Below are positions 16,994 to 24,368 of a DNA stretch of 64,000 nucleotides, in pieces. The DNA comes from Zoogloeaceae bacterium (lineage in GTDB: Bacteria; Pseudomonadota; Gammaproteobacteria; Burkholderiales; Rhodocyclaceae), in the NCBI GenBank assembly GCA_024235595.1, contig JACKMC010000002.1:124001-188000 (forward strand), written 5' to 3'. A program made the position numbers and the translations under genes. Below the pieces are notes generated by a model, which worked only from the letters and a program-made list of their open reading frames with translations, was not told where the DNA came from and searched no databases. Within the stretch, counting starts at the first letter, position 1; each line of letters opens with the position of its first letter.

Positions 16994-17047
16994 GCGTTTG
17001 TTCCGGAAAGAAAGGGACCGCCCCGGGCGGGGCGGCGAGTGCATGGT

Positions 17048-19336
17048 TCAGAATTTCAGGCTGGTGGTGAGCATGAACAGCCGCCCGGGTCCCGGCACAT
17101 AGTGGCCGGGGTAGAGCGAGTCTGCGTAGAGTTTGTCGAAGACGTTGCTGAGGTTGGCCTTTATCACGATCTTCTCCGACGGCATGGTGTACTCGGCCAT
17201 CAGGTCCATCGTCGCGTAGCCGGGCGCGTACCAGCCGGGATTGCGGTTGGGCTGCTGGCGACTGCGGAAATTCACCCCGGCGCCCAGCCGCAGCAGATCG
17301 GTGACCAGGTAGGTGCTCCATACGGTGCCGGAATGCCTGGGGGTAAGCGACGGGCGTGTGCCTTCGCCTTCCGAGCCTTCCGCGCCCTTGTCGATCTTGG
17401 CGAAGGGCATCCACATGTAGGAGCCGTACACTTCCCAGCGCGGTGTGATGTAGCCAGAGAAGTCCCATTCGAAGCCGGTGGCATGGCGTTTGCCTGAGAG
17501 CACCGCGATGTCGATGAGGGGGTCGGTGTTGCGTTCGTTGAGCTTGGTCGAGCGGAAGATCGCGAAGCGGTTGGTGAAGCGTTTGTCGGCCGAATCGATC
17601 CTGGCGCCAATCTCTATGTTCTGGCTCTTCTCCGGCGGAGTATTGACCGTGGAGGCGTTGTACGAATAGGTGTCGCCCGAGGTATTGAAGGAGGTGCCCC
17701 ACGAGAAGTGGAAGGACTGCAGCGCATTGGGCTGGTAGAGCACACCGAAGCGCTTGCTCCACTTGTAGATGCTTTGCTCGTATTCGGCGGTGGTGACCGG
17801 CCCCGCCGCGTCACTCGGAATCGAATAGGTGTTGTAGTCGCCATGCATGCCGTCGAAGCGCAGACCGGCAACGAGCTTCCAGTGAGGAGCCACCTGGACC
17901 ATGTCCTGGGCATAGACGCCCCAGGCGGTGGATTCGAAATCGCTCGTCTTGCGCAGCACGCGGCTGGCTTCGTCCACCCAGGCGCCGTCATCGGGCGTGC
18001 CCACGGTGGTGTAGGGCTTGCTGATGTCCACCCCGCCCTGCGCGGCATTGCGCGCGCCGTACACGGTTTTCTCCTCGCGTGCGAGATCGATGCCGGCGAG
18101 CAGTTGGTGCTTGAAGCCTGCAGCCTCGAAGCTGGTGGACAGATCGCTTTGCAGGTGGAGGGTGTCCATGTCCTGGATCTTGAGATGGGTGCCGCGGCGC
18201 AGCACGGTGTCGGGACCGAAGGTGTCAAGGCTGGCCGCGATACCGCCCGGCTGGTCCGCCGCGGCCGCGAAGCGGATCGCCCCGGAACGCTGGTCGCGTT
18301 CGTATGAGCCCTTGCGAATCACGGTGCGCAGCTCGGTGTCGCTCGAAAAACGGTGCACATGACTGGCGCTGTAGTAGCTCGCCGAGCCGTCGTTGTAGTC
18401 GCTGGCCGAGCCATAGTAGGTGTCTGGATCGAGCGGCAGCAGGGTGGTGTCGCTGGCATCGGAGGTGCTGCTCGGTCGAATCCACGGCATGCCATAGTTG
18501 ATGCCGTTGTTGTTTTCGAGATGGTAGAAACCAAGCTGGAACTCGTCGCGGGTGCCGATACCCCAACGAAACGCGCCGGCCGCGCCCCACTTGTCGATGC
18601 TCGATCCTGCGCCGTTGCTGTCCGCTTCGGTCTTCATGAGGTTGAGTCGCACCGCGGCGTTTTCACCGGTCTTCCTGTTGAGGTCGGCAACAACGCGTTT
18701 GTAGTCGTGGCTGCCCAGCGTGAGATCCACCTGGTTCTCATCGATGAGTCGCGGTTCCTTGTTGACCTGATTCACCGCGCCACCGGTCGAGCCGCGTCCG
18801 AACAGCATCGAGGCCGAGCCACGGAGCACCTCGAGGCGGTCGAGATTGAAGGTGTCGCGATCGTAGAAAGCGGGGTCACGGATGCCGTCGACGAAGATGT
18901 CGCCGCTTTGGGCGAGCGGAAAGCCCCGCAGGCGAATGTCTTCCTCGCCGCCCTCGGCCGCCTGGAAGGTGATGCCAGCGGTGTTCTTGAGGGCCTCCTT
19001 GACGGTGTCGAGATTGCGCTCGTCGATGAGTCTTTCGGTGACCACGGTGACCGATTGGGGGATGTCGCGCAGGGCCTGCTTGCCCTTGCCGATCCGCGTT
19101 TCGGTGGCACGAAGCGTTTCGCGGCCGCTCGGTGCCTCGCGTTGCTCGGTGACGACCACGGTGCCAAGCGTGCGGGCTCCGTCGTCGGGTGCAGGCTCGA
19201 CCTCGGCGCTTTGCGCAAAGCTGTTCATCGAGGCGGCGAAGATCAGCGCGCCGAGCGGCATGTTGGCGGCGGCCGCGCGCGGTGCCACCGGTTCTGCGGG
19301 GGTGTTCTTGTGGCTGGGGCGTTCCTTTTGGTGCAT
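17048..19336 (-). CDS. TonB-dependent siderophore receptor (Fiu/PiuA-like)
   Basis: 762 aa. It has a long signal peptide ending about SFAQSAE, then a plug domain (DIPQSVTVVTERLIDERN, DIRLRGFPLAQSGDIFVDGIRD, DRLEVLRGSASMLFGRGSTGGAVNQVNK) and a 22-strand-type beta barrel ending GRLFMLTTSLKF with the terminal Phe of outer membrane proteins. The plug and the neighbouring PiuC-type oxygenase point to a catecholate ferric siderophore. GGAG lies 10 bases before the ATG. A Fur-like box lies about 105 bases upstream. Energy would come from the TonB-ExbB-ExbD genes next door. Confidence 0.95.
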   Translation of the reverse strand: MHQKERPSHKNTPAEPVAPRAAAANMPLGALIFAASMNSFAQSAEVEPAPDDGARTLGTVVVTEQREAPSGRETLRATETRIGKGKQALRDIPQSVTVVTERLIDERNLDTVKEALKNTAGITFQAAEGGEEDIRLRGFPLAQSGDIFVDGIRDPAFYDRDTFNLDRLEVLRGSASMLFGRGSTGGAVNQVNKEPRLIDENQVDLTLGSHDYKRVVADLNRKTGENAAVRLNLMKTEADSNGAGSSIDKWGAAGAFRWGIGTRDEFQLGFYHLENNNGINYGMPWIRPSSTSDASDTTLLPLDPDTYYGSASDYNDGSASYYSASHVHRFSSDTELRTVIRKGSYERDQRSGAIRFAAAADQPGGIAASLDTFGPDTVLRRGTHLKIQDMDTLHLQSDLSTSFEAAGFKHQLLAGIDLAREEKTVYGARNAAQGGVDISKPYTTVGTPDDGAWVDEASRVLRKTSDFESTAWGVYAQDMVQVAPHWKLVAGLRFDGMHGDYNTYSIPSDAAGPVTTAEYEQSIYKWSKRFGVLYQPNALQSFHFSWGTSFNTSGDTYSYNASTVNTPPEKSQNIEIGARIDSADKRFTNRFAIFRSTKLNERNTDPLIDIAVLSGKRHATGFEWDFSGYITPRWEVYGSYMWMPFAKIDKGAEGSEGEGTRPSLTPRHSGTVWSTYLVTDLLRLGAGVNFRSRQQPNRNPGWYAPGYATMDLMAEYTMPSEKIVIKANLSNVFDKLYADSLYPGHYVPGPGRLFMLTTSLKF

Positions 19337-19440
19337 CAAGACAGGTCTCCAGTCGCCTTCAGGCCTTGCGCCGTGGCGGTGTCTGCATATTCGTTGGGGG
19401 TACTGAAGCAGTCCTGCAACAGTGTTAATAATCGTAAAGC

Positions 19441-19460
19441 AAATGAGAACGATTCGCAAC
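19441..19460. promoter_or_regulatory. Putative Fur box upstream of the siderophore receptor
   Basis: AATGAGAACGATTCG matches the Fur core AATGATAATCATTAT at about 10 of 15 positions, and reads TGAGAAC-G-ATTCGCA in the 7-1-7 form. It lies about 105 bases before the receptor ATG in an AT-rich patch (19425-19470) that stands out from the surrounding sequence. Confidence 0.55.
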
Positions 19461-19696
19461 AACAAATTGGCTAGGATGCAGACCGGGACCGATGCCGGCG
19501 AGGGCGATGGGGGTGGACCTTGGCCGCGTGGCGCGCACCGGCGCTTGCGGGTGACGCTCCGGCCTGTCGGGCACGAGGGGTCGGGGCCGGTCCGCACGCA
19601 GGCGTGCTCATCGCGCGTGCAGCGCGCCGCCAGGGTCCGGCCTTGGTTACCCAGGGAGATCGTCACGCCGGCCTGCCGCCGGCGTGACGACCCGCC
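19461..19696. other. Noncoding stretch between the exbD end and the receptor control region
   Basis: No convincing gene is seen between the receptor start (19336) and the exbD stop (19697), 360 bases in all. The right part is the AT-rich receptor promoter region; the rest is GC-rich and ends in the hairpin at 19661-19689. Short open frames here have no ribosome site. Confidence 0.5.
19661..19689. terminator. Perfect 12-bp hairpin after exbD
   Basis: CGTCACGCCGGC at 19661-19672 is exactly inverted at 19678-19689 with a 5-base loop. It begins 8 bases beyond the exbD stop, where a terminator is expected, but there is no T run on either side, so it may be an RNA-stabilising or L-shaped terminator. 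Confidence 0.5.
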
Positions 19697-20146
19697 TCAA
19701 GGGCGGGCGGGCAGGGTTCCGCTTGCCGCGGGCTCTGGCTGGGTAACGAAGCCGATGCGCTGGACGCCGTTGCGGCGCGCCGCGGAGAGCACTTCGGCGA
19801 GCGTCTGGTAACGGGTCTCGCGATCCGCCCGAAGATGCAGCTCGGGTTGGGGGTCGAGTGCGGCCGCTTCGGCGAGCCGTTGTTCGAGCGCCGACTTGTC
19901 GAGTGGGGCGTCGTTCCAGAACATCAGTCCTTCGGCATCGACGCTCAGGCTGATGGTTTCCGGCTTGTCCTCGGCCGGGGTGCTAGAGGCCTGGGGAAGG
20001 TCGATCTTCACCGCATGGGTCATGAGGGGCGCGGTGATCATGAAGATGATCAGCAACACCAGCATCACGTCGACCAGCGGTGTGGTGTTGATCTCGCTCA
20101 TCGGGGCGTTGCCGCCGGCCTGGTCGAATCCGCCGAATGCCATCAT
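19697..20146 (-). CDS. exbD: ExbD/TolR family biopolymer transport protein
   Basis: 149 aa. One N-terminal membrane segment, PLVDVMLVLLIIFMITAP, carries the conserved Asp26 of the proton path, preceded by the family motif SEINTTPLVD. A periplasmic domain follows (KPETISLSVDAEG, then LRADRETRYQTLAEVLSAAR). It works with ExbB to power TonB. Two tandem ATGs lie at 20146 and 20143; both overlap the exbB stop. Last gene of tonB-exbB-exbD. Confidence 0.93.
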   Translation of the reverse strand: MMAFGGFDQAGGNAPMSEINTTPLVDVMLVLLIIFMITAPLMTHAVKIDLPQASSTPAEDKPETISLSVDAEGLMFWNDAPLDKSALEQRLAEAAALDPQPELHLRADRETRYQTLAEVLSAARRNGVQRIGFVTQPEPAASGTLPARP

Positions 20147-20898
20147 GCGGCTCCACTGGCAGCGGCGAGCCGGGCCTCGCCAGCCCCGCCTTCGTGGACA
20201 CGCGGCTGCAACCGTGCGCCAGTGCTCAGATAGGCGTGCACATCGTGTGCGAACGCATCGAGAGCGGCAAGCGTAAGGCGGTTCGCGCGGGTCAGGGTGT
20301 TGTAGGCCAGAACAGCGGGAATCGCGACGAAGAGCCCGGCTGCAGTCATTACCAGCGCTTCGCCGACCGGGCCTGCGACTGCATCGAGACTCGCCGTGCC
20401 GCTGCTGGAAATGCGGGCCAGGGCATGGTAGATGCCCCACACGGTGCCGAACAGGCCGACGAAGGGGGCGGTGGAGCCGATCGATGCGAGTACGGTGAGA
20501 CCCGACTCGAGCCGCGCGGTGCTGCGGCCGATCGACTGGCGCATCGCGCGGGTGATGAACTCGTCGGCGTGCAACTGGTTGCCAAGGCTGCTACCGGAGC
20601 GAGCACGAAGATGCTCGGCGGCGGTCATGGCCTGACCAAGCAGGTGGGCTGCCAGGGGGTCACCGTTGCGGCCGGACAGGATCTCGAGCCCATCTTCCAG
20701 GCTCGCCGCCTGCCAGAATCGCTCGGTTGTGCCGGTACCGCGCAGTCGTCCGACAAAACGCCAGGTCTTGGCGAGCATCAGATACCAACTGGCCACCGAC
20801 ATCAGGAGCAGGGTGATCGCCACTGCGTGGCTGACGGCGTCGCCCTGAGCCCAGAGATGGGCGATGTCGAAGGCGGAGGCTTGGACTTCGGGGTTCAT
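20143..20898 (-). CDS. exbB: ExbB/TolQ/MotA family proton channel protein
   Basis: 251 aa with three membrane segments: about residues 22-44, the family-typical LASIGSTAPFVGLFGTVWGIYHAL, and VMTAAGLFVAIPAVLAYN. The cytoplasmic loop lies between TM1 and TM2, as expected. It forms the proton-driven motor with ExbD. The start ATG overlaps the tonB stop and the stop overlaps the exbD start, so the three genes form one coupled unit. Confidence 0.94.
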   Translation of the reverse strand: MNPEVQASAFDIAHLWAQGDAVSHAVAITLLLMSVASWYLMLAKTWRFVGRLRGTGTTERFWQAASLEDGLEILSGRNGDPLAAHLLGQAMTAAEHLRARSGSSLGNQLHADEFITRAMRQSIGRSTARLESGLTVLASIGSTAPFVGLFGTVWGIYHALARISSSGTASLDAVAGPVGEALVMTAAGLFVAIPAVLAYNTLTRANRLTLAALDAFAHDVHAYLSTGARLQPRVHEGGAGEARLAAASGAA

Positions 20899-21698
20899 TG
20901 CGATGGGTTCTCCAGTTTGAATTTGATGGGTACGGTCACCCATTGGTCGACGGGCTCGCCGCGCTCGCGTGCCGGCTCGAAGCGCCAGCGAGAAACGGTT
21001 TCGAGGGCCGTTCTATCAAGGCGTGGAGACCCTGCGCTTTGCGACAGCTCGACCTTGCCGGCACGTCCTTCGCGGGTGACCCACACGCGGATCCGTACGG
21101 TGCCCTCTTCGCCCAGCCGGCGCGCCAGCGCAGGATAGCTGGGGGCCGGATTGTCGAGGTAGGCGGCGTCGAAGCGCGGCTGGCTTGGCTCGGCCGGCAC
21201 TGCGGCGGCGGGCGCTGGCGAGCGCTGGGGTGGCGGTGCCTCGACACTGCTCGGGGTGGCATCTTGCGGTGGCGAAATCGGTGTCGACTCCTCAACTGCC
21301 TCGGCGGCCGGATTTTCGGCGGATATCCGCGGTGCATGTTCGCTTGGTTGCGGCGGACGCACCGGCGCGACTGTGCGGGGCTGCGACTCTATCATACGTG
21401 GCGTCGCCTGCTGCCGAGACGAGGTCGGCGTGGGCATGGGCGCCACAGCATCGGGCGGCGCGCTTGCCTGCGCAAGCTCGATCATGGTCACCGTGAGCGG
21501 CTCCGGCAATACAATGGCGGTGACCCTTTCGGTCTGTGAAAGCGCCCACAGTCCCGCCAAATGCGCGGTGCCGACCAGAAGCAGAAGGATCGCCCGGCCG
21601 GTCGGCGATGCCGACCGCGTGTCGTCGGGCCTGGGTCGTAGACTCGGGCTTTCGAAGCGCCCGGGCAGCGGTATCGCGAGGGAGTCGGACACGTTCAT
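20895..21698 (-). CDS. tonB: TonB energy transducer
   Basis: 267 aa. The N-terminal cytoplasmic tail is about 33 aa, followed by a membrane anchor (GRAILLLLVGTAHLAGLWAL), a periplasmic linker rich in Pro and Ala (about residues 75-165), and a C-terminal TonB domain with NPAPSYPALARRLGEEGTV, RIRVWVTREGRAGKVELSQS and SRWRFEPARERGEPV. The C-terminal domain contacts TonB boxes of outer membrane receptors such as the one encoded at 17048-19336. No Fur box is evident in the 158 bases upstream. Confidence 0.93.
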   Translation of the reverse strand: MNVSDSLAIPLPGRFESPSLRPRPDDTRSASPTGRAILLLLVGTAHLAGLWALSQTERVTAIVLPEPLTVTMIELAQASAPPDAVAPMPTPTSSRQQATPRMIESQPRTVAPVRPPQPSEHAPRISAENPAAEAVEESTPISPPQDATPSSVEAPPPQRSPAPAAAVPAEPSQPRFDAAYLDNPAPSYPALARRLGEEGTVRIRVWVTREGRAGKVELSQSAGSPRLDRTALETVSRWRFEPARERGEPVDQWVTVPIKFKLENPSQ

Positions 21699-21856
21699 GG
21701 TTTGCTGCAGACGGGCGTGCGTGTCTCGGGCAGCGCTATATCAAGCGACATGGGTGCGGCTCTTGGGGTGACGCGAGGAGTCGTTACGGTTCGAGCGGGG
21801 GGTAATCAGACCTGGCGCGGCGCCACCACAGCGGCACCGCGCCATCGAGCGGTTCG

Positions 21857-22333
21857 TCAGCTTGCGCTGTGCATCTGCGATTGCAGGTAATTCTGCACGC
21901 CGACCTTCTCGATCAGCTCCAGCTGAGTCTCGAGGTAGTCGATGTGCTCCTCGGTGTCTTCGAGGATCTCCTCGAAGATCTCGCGCGACACGTAATCCTT
22001 GCAGGACTCGCAGTAGGCGACGGCATCGATGAGGTTGCTGCGGCCATCGCTTTCCAGCTTGAGGTCGCCGGCGAGGCATTCGGGCACATTCTCGCCAATC
22101 AGCAATTTGCCCAGGTTCTGCATGTTGGGCAGGCCTTCGAGAAAGAGGATGCGTTCGATGAGCTTGTCGGCGTGCTTCATCTCCTCTATCGACTCCTCGT
22201 ATTCATGGCGGCCAAGTGCGTCGAAACCCCAGTTCTTGTACATGCGGGCATGGAGAAAGTACTGGTTGATGGCGGACAGTTCGATGGTGAGCTGCTTGTT
22301 GAGGAACTGGATGACTTTCTTGTCGCCTTTCAT
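21857..22333 (-). CDS. bfr: Bacterioferritin
   Basis: 158 aa, typical length. The ferroxidase ligands Glu18, Glu51, His54, Glu94 and His130 are present, and the haem ligand Met52 is kept (ESIEEMKHAD). The position of the sixth ligand of E. coli Bfr, Glu127, is Thr here (EDTEEH), with Glu128 and Glu129 next to it. Bfr forms 24-subunit shells that store iron as mineral. The ATG follows GGAGG and overlaps the bfd stop (ATGA), so the two are coupled; Bfd releases the iron stored by Bfr. Confidence 0.95.
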   Translation of the reverse strand: MKGDKKVIQFLNKQLTIELSAINQYFLHARMYKNWGFDALGRHEYEESIEEMKHADKLIERILFLEGLPNMQNLGKLLIGENVPECLAGDLKLESDGRSNLIDAVAYCESCKDYVSREIFEEILEDTEEHIDYLETQLELIEKVGVQNYLQSQMHSAS

Positions 22334-22554
22334 GCTGCCTCCTGGAGTGCAAAGTGGTGGGGTGACTTTGCGCTTCGTTTCGGCTGCTCGCAAGCATTGA
22401 CCTGCTTCAGGCAGTCGTGGGCGCACGATGCGCAACGACCGCACTCCGATGTCACGCCGAGCGTGCGCCGCAAATCGCGCAGGGTCTTGGCGCCCGCTTC
22501 GACGGCTTCACGGATGTGGGTATCGGTTACCGCATGGCAAACACAGATATACAT
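22330..22554 (-). CDS. bfd: Bacterioferritin-associated ferredoxin
   Basis: 74 aa. Four Cys ligate a [2Fe-2S] cluster in the BFD pattern: Cys4-x-Cys6 (MYICVCHAVTD) and Cys38-x2-Cys41 (ECGRCASC). It reduces the haem of bacterioferritin to mobilise iron. The tail after residue 50 is longer than in E. coli Bfd and has no evident motif. GGAG lies 6 bases before the ATG at 22554, and a Fur-like box lies about 25 bases upstream. Confidence 0.93.
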   Translation of the reverse strand: MYICVCHAVTDTHIREAVEAGAKTLRDLRRTLGVTSECGRCASCAHDCLKQVNACEQPKRSAKSPHHFALQEAA

Positions 22555-22576
22555 GCCTGACTCCAAAACCTGCGAA

Positions 22577-22595
22577 CAAGAATGATTCGCATTAA
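22577..22595. promoter_or_regulatory. Putative Fur box upstream of bfd-bfr
   Basis: On the minus strand AATGCGAATCATTCT agrees with the Fur core AATGATAATCATTAT at 12 of 15 positions. It begins 23 bases before the bfd ATG, a position where bound Fur would cover the promoter. Confidence 0.65.
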
Positions 22596-22738
22596 ATGCC
22601 CTGCGGCCAGGATTGTCAAGCAGCGAAGTGAATGAAGCCTGGAGGTCGGGGAGGCGGCCGGTACTCGAGGACGCCGATGCGGTCAGTGGCTCGCTTGACC
22701 TCGGTGCCGGGTTTTGCGCCGGAGTGCGGGGGTGGGGC

Positions 22739-23161
22739 TCAGCGCAGCCGCAGCAGCACGCGCACCGAATCGTCGATCTCGCTGTCGGAGAGGTAGCCGA
22801 TCATGTTGGGATTCGCGGCCAGCCAGCCGCGAAGCTGCTTCGGCGAGTCGGCCTCTTTGGGCGGCAGGGCGCGACCGGTAAACACGATTCGCGACCAGTA
22901 GGTCCGGATCTGCAAGGGGTTCTTGCCGGTAAGGGACAGGTAGAAATCGTCTCGCACGTTGCCGGGGGGGAGGTCGGCAAGGGTGACCGGCGTGCCGTCC
23001 GCGAGCGTGGCCGTACGTCCGAGGTAAAGCCGTTCGGCTTCCTGGCGGTCGAGAGTGGTGATGGCGCCGGTCCGTGCGGTCACGATCACCGTTTCGGCCT
23101 GCACCCAGGGGGCGAGGGCCAGCAGGGCGAGGACGAGGAGTACGCGCGCAAGTGCCTGCAT
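22739..23161 (-). CDS. Small PstS-like periplasmic binding-domain protein
   Basis: 140 aa with a signal peptide (LLVLALLALAPWVQAE). The mature part has the pattern of a truncated phosphate-binding (PBP-like) domain: RQEAERLYLGRTATLADG, DDFYLSLTGKNPLQIRTYWSRIVFTG, PNMIGYLSD. A true PstS is over twice as long, so only one lobe is represented. It follows the porin-like gene by 4 bases and is last in the unit with the GGDEF-EAL protein. It may present a ligand to that pathway; this is inference. Confidence 0.75.
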   Translation of the reverse strand: MQALARVLLVLALLALAPWVQAETVIVTARTGAITTLDRQEAERLYLGRTATLADGTPVTLADLPPGNVRDDFYLSLTGKNPLQIRTYWSRIVFTGRALPPKEADSPKQLRGWLAANPNMIGYLSDSEIDDSVRVLLRLR

Positions 23162-23165
23162 GGAA

Positions 23166-24368
23166 TTAGAAAAGCACGTCCAGCGAGATGCTGAGGGTAT
23201 TGAAGCTGCGTCCCCCGATATGCATCGCTGCAGCCTCGGTTTTCGGATAGAAGCTGCCTGCCGCCCGGTCATCGAGTTTGAAGCGGCTCAGTTCGGCCTT
23301 GAGCGCGAACGTTCTGTTCAGGTCCCAGCGTGTTCCCAGCGTGATGCTGCGTTGCGCATTGTCACGGACCACATTGAAGAGCCCGATGGAAGGCTCGAAG
23401 CCCGGCGGCGGCGTCCCTCTCAGCGTGTCCTCGAGGGTGTTTTGAACCGCATACGAAACGTAGGGGGTGAAGGCGCCGAGGCGGCGGCCGATGCTCAGGT
23501 AGGCGCCTTCTACGCTGGCGATGTATCGGTTGGTCCTGCGCTTCGCGTATTCGCCGATGAGGATGTTCCGTCCGTCGTCCCATTGAAAACCGAGGGAATC
23601 GAAACGCGCATAGCCGTCGTCTCCGCTTACCTGCGACGCCAGCGCGGCACCGTCGGGCCCCCGGCCGCTCAAGGCTCTGGCGAGCGCGGTGGAGCTTGCG
23701 CTCTCCCTGAAATAGCCGAATTTCGCCTCGGCATGCCCGAAATGTACCGTCAGATCGCTGAAGCGTATCGCGAGGTTGAACCCCACGGCGTCGCGAAGTC
23801 TGACGGCGCTGTCGTCGAACAGATCCAGTCTGGAGCTTCCGAAGTAAGGGTGGGCTTCGAGCTCGACCCCCAATACCTGCTCTCGGTAGAACAGGTCGAT
23901 GCCGTCGAGCTCGTTGACCGGAACCAGCGAATACACCTCGACCGGCGGGCGTACCCAGACGTTCGCGTAGTTCACCAGCAGTGAATCGGACAGCATGAAA
24001 AAGGGTGCGCGCATGCGGCCCGCACGGATCGTCACGCTGGGAGTAAGCACGTAACGCAGAAAGGCCCAGGTCACGCGCGGCGCGTAGCTGCCTTGAGGAT
24101 CCTCGGAGGAAACCAGTTGGACCGTGGCGTCCAGCTTGGGGCCGATCGGGAGGCTGGCCTGAACCCCGAGGATGGAGTCGGGGCTGAAGTCGAGACGGGA
24201 TTCGGACGGTTTGTTGACGCCCCAGCGAATGAACTGGGCTTCGCTGTCATCGGTGTAGACCGCGCCGAAGGTGGCGAATCCGGTGACGCTCAATGCCGGT
24301 GCATCGGCTGCGCAGGCATTCGCGAGCACGGCCAATAGTGAGAGGCTTGCTAGCAGTTTGGTGATCAT
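23166..24368 (-). CDS. Porin-like outer membrane beta-barrel protein
   Basis: 400 aa. It has a signal peptide ending about ANACAAD, then many alternating hydrophobic beta strands, for example LRYVLTPSVTIRAGRMRAPFF, and a C-terminal strand ending SISLDVLF with a terminal Phe. This fits an outer membrane porin or porin-like sensor barrel. Its ATG overlaps the stop of the GGDEF-EAL gene, so the barrel is made together with a c-di-GMP enzyme. The transported substance cannot be read. Confidence 0.8.
   Translation of the reverse strand: MITKLLASLSLLAVLANACAADAPALSVTGFATFGAVYTDDSEAQFIRWGVNKPSESRLDFSPDSILGVQASLPIGPKLDATVQLVSSEDPQGSYAPRVTWAFLRYVLTPSVTIRAGRMRAPFFMLSDSLLVNYANVWVRPPVEVYSLVPVNELDGIDLFYREQVLGVELEAHPYFGSSRLDLFDDSAVRLRDAVGFNLAIRFSDLTVHFGHAEAKFGYFRESASSTALARALSGRGPDGAALASQVSGDDGYARFDSLGFQWDDGRNILIGEYAKRRTNRYIASVEGAYLSIGRRLGAFTPYVSYAVQNTLEDTLRGTPPPGFEPSIGLFNVVRDNAQRSITLGTRWDLNRTFALKAELSRFKLDDRAAGSFYPKTEAAAMHIGGRSFNTLSISLDVLF

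Noticed and set aside
21813..21844. Inverted repeat TGGCGCGG/CCGCGCCA as a bfr terminator
   Set aside because: The stem is 8 bp with a long mixed loop and no T run; in sequence this GC-rich such repeats arise by chance.
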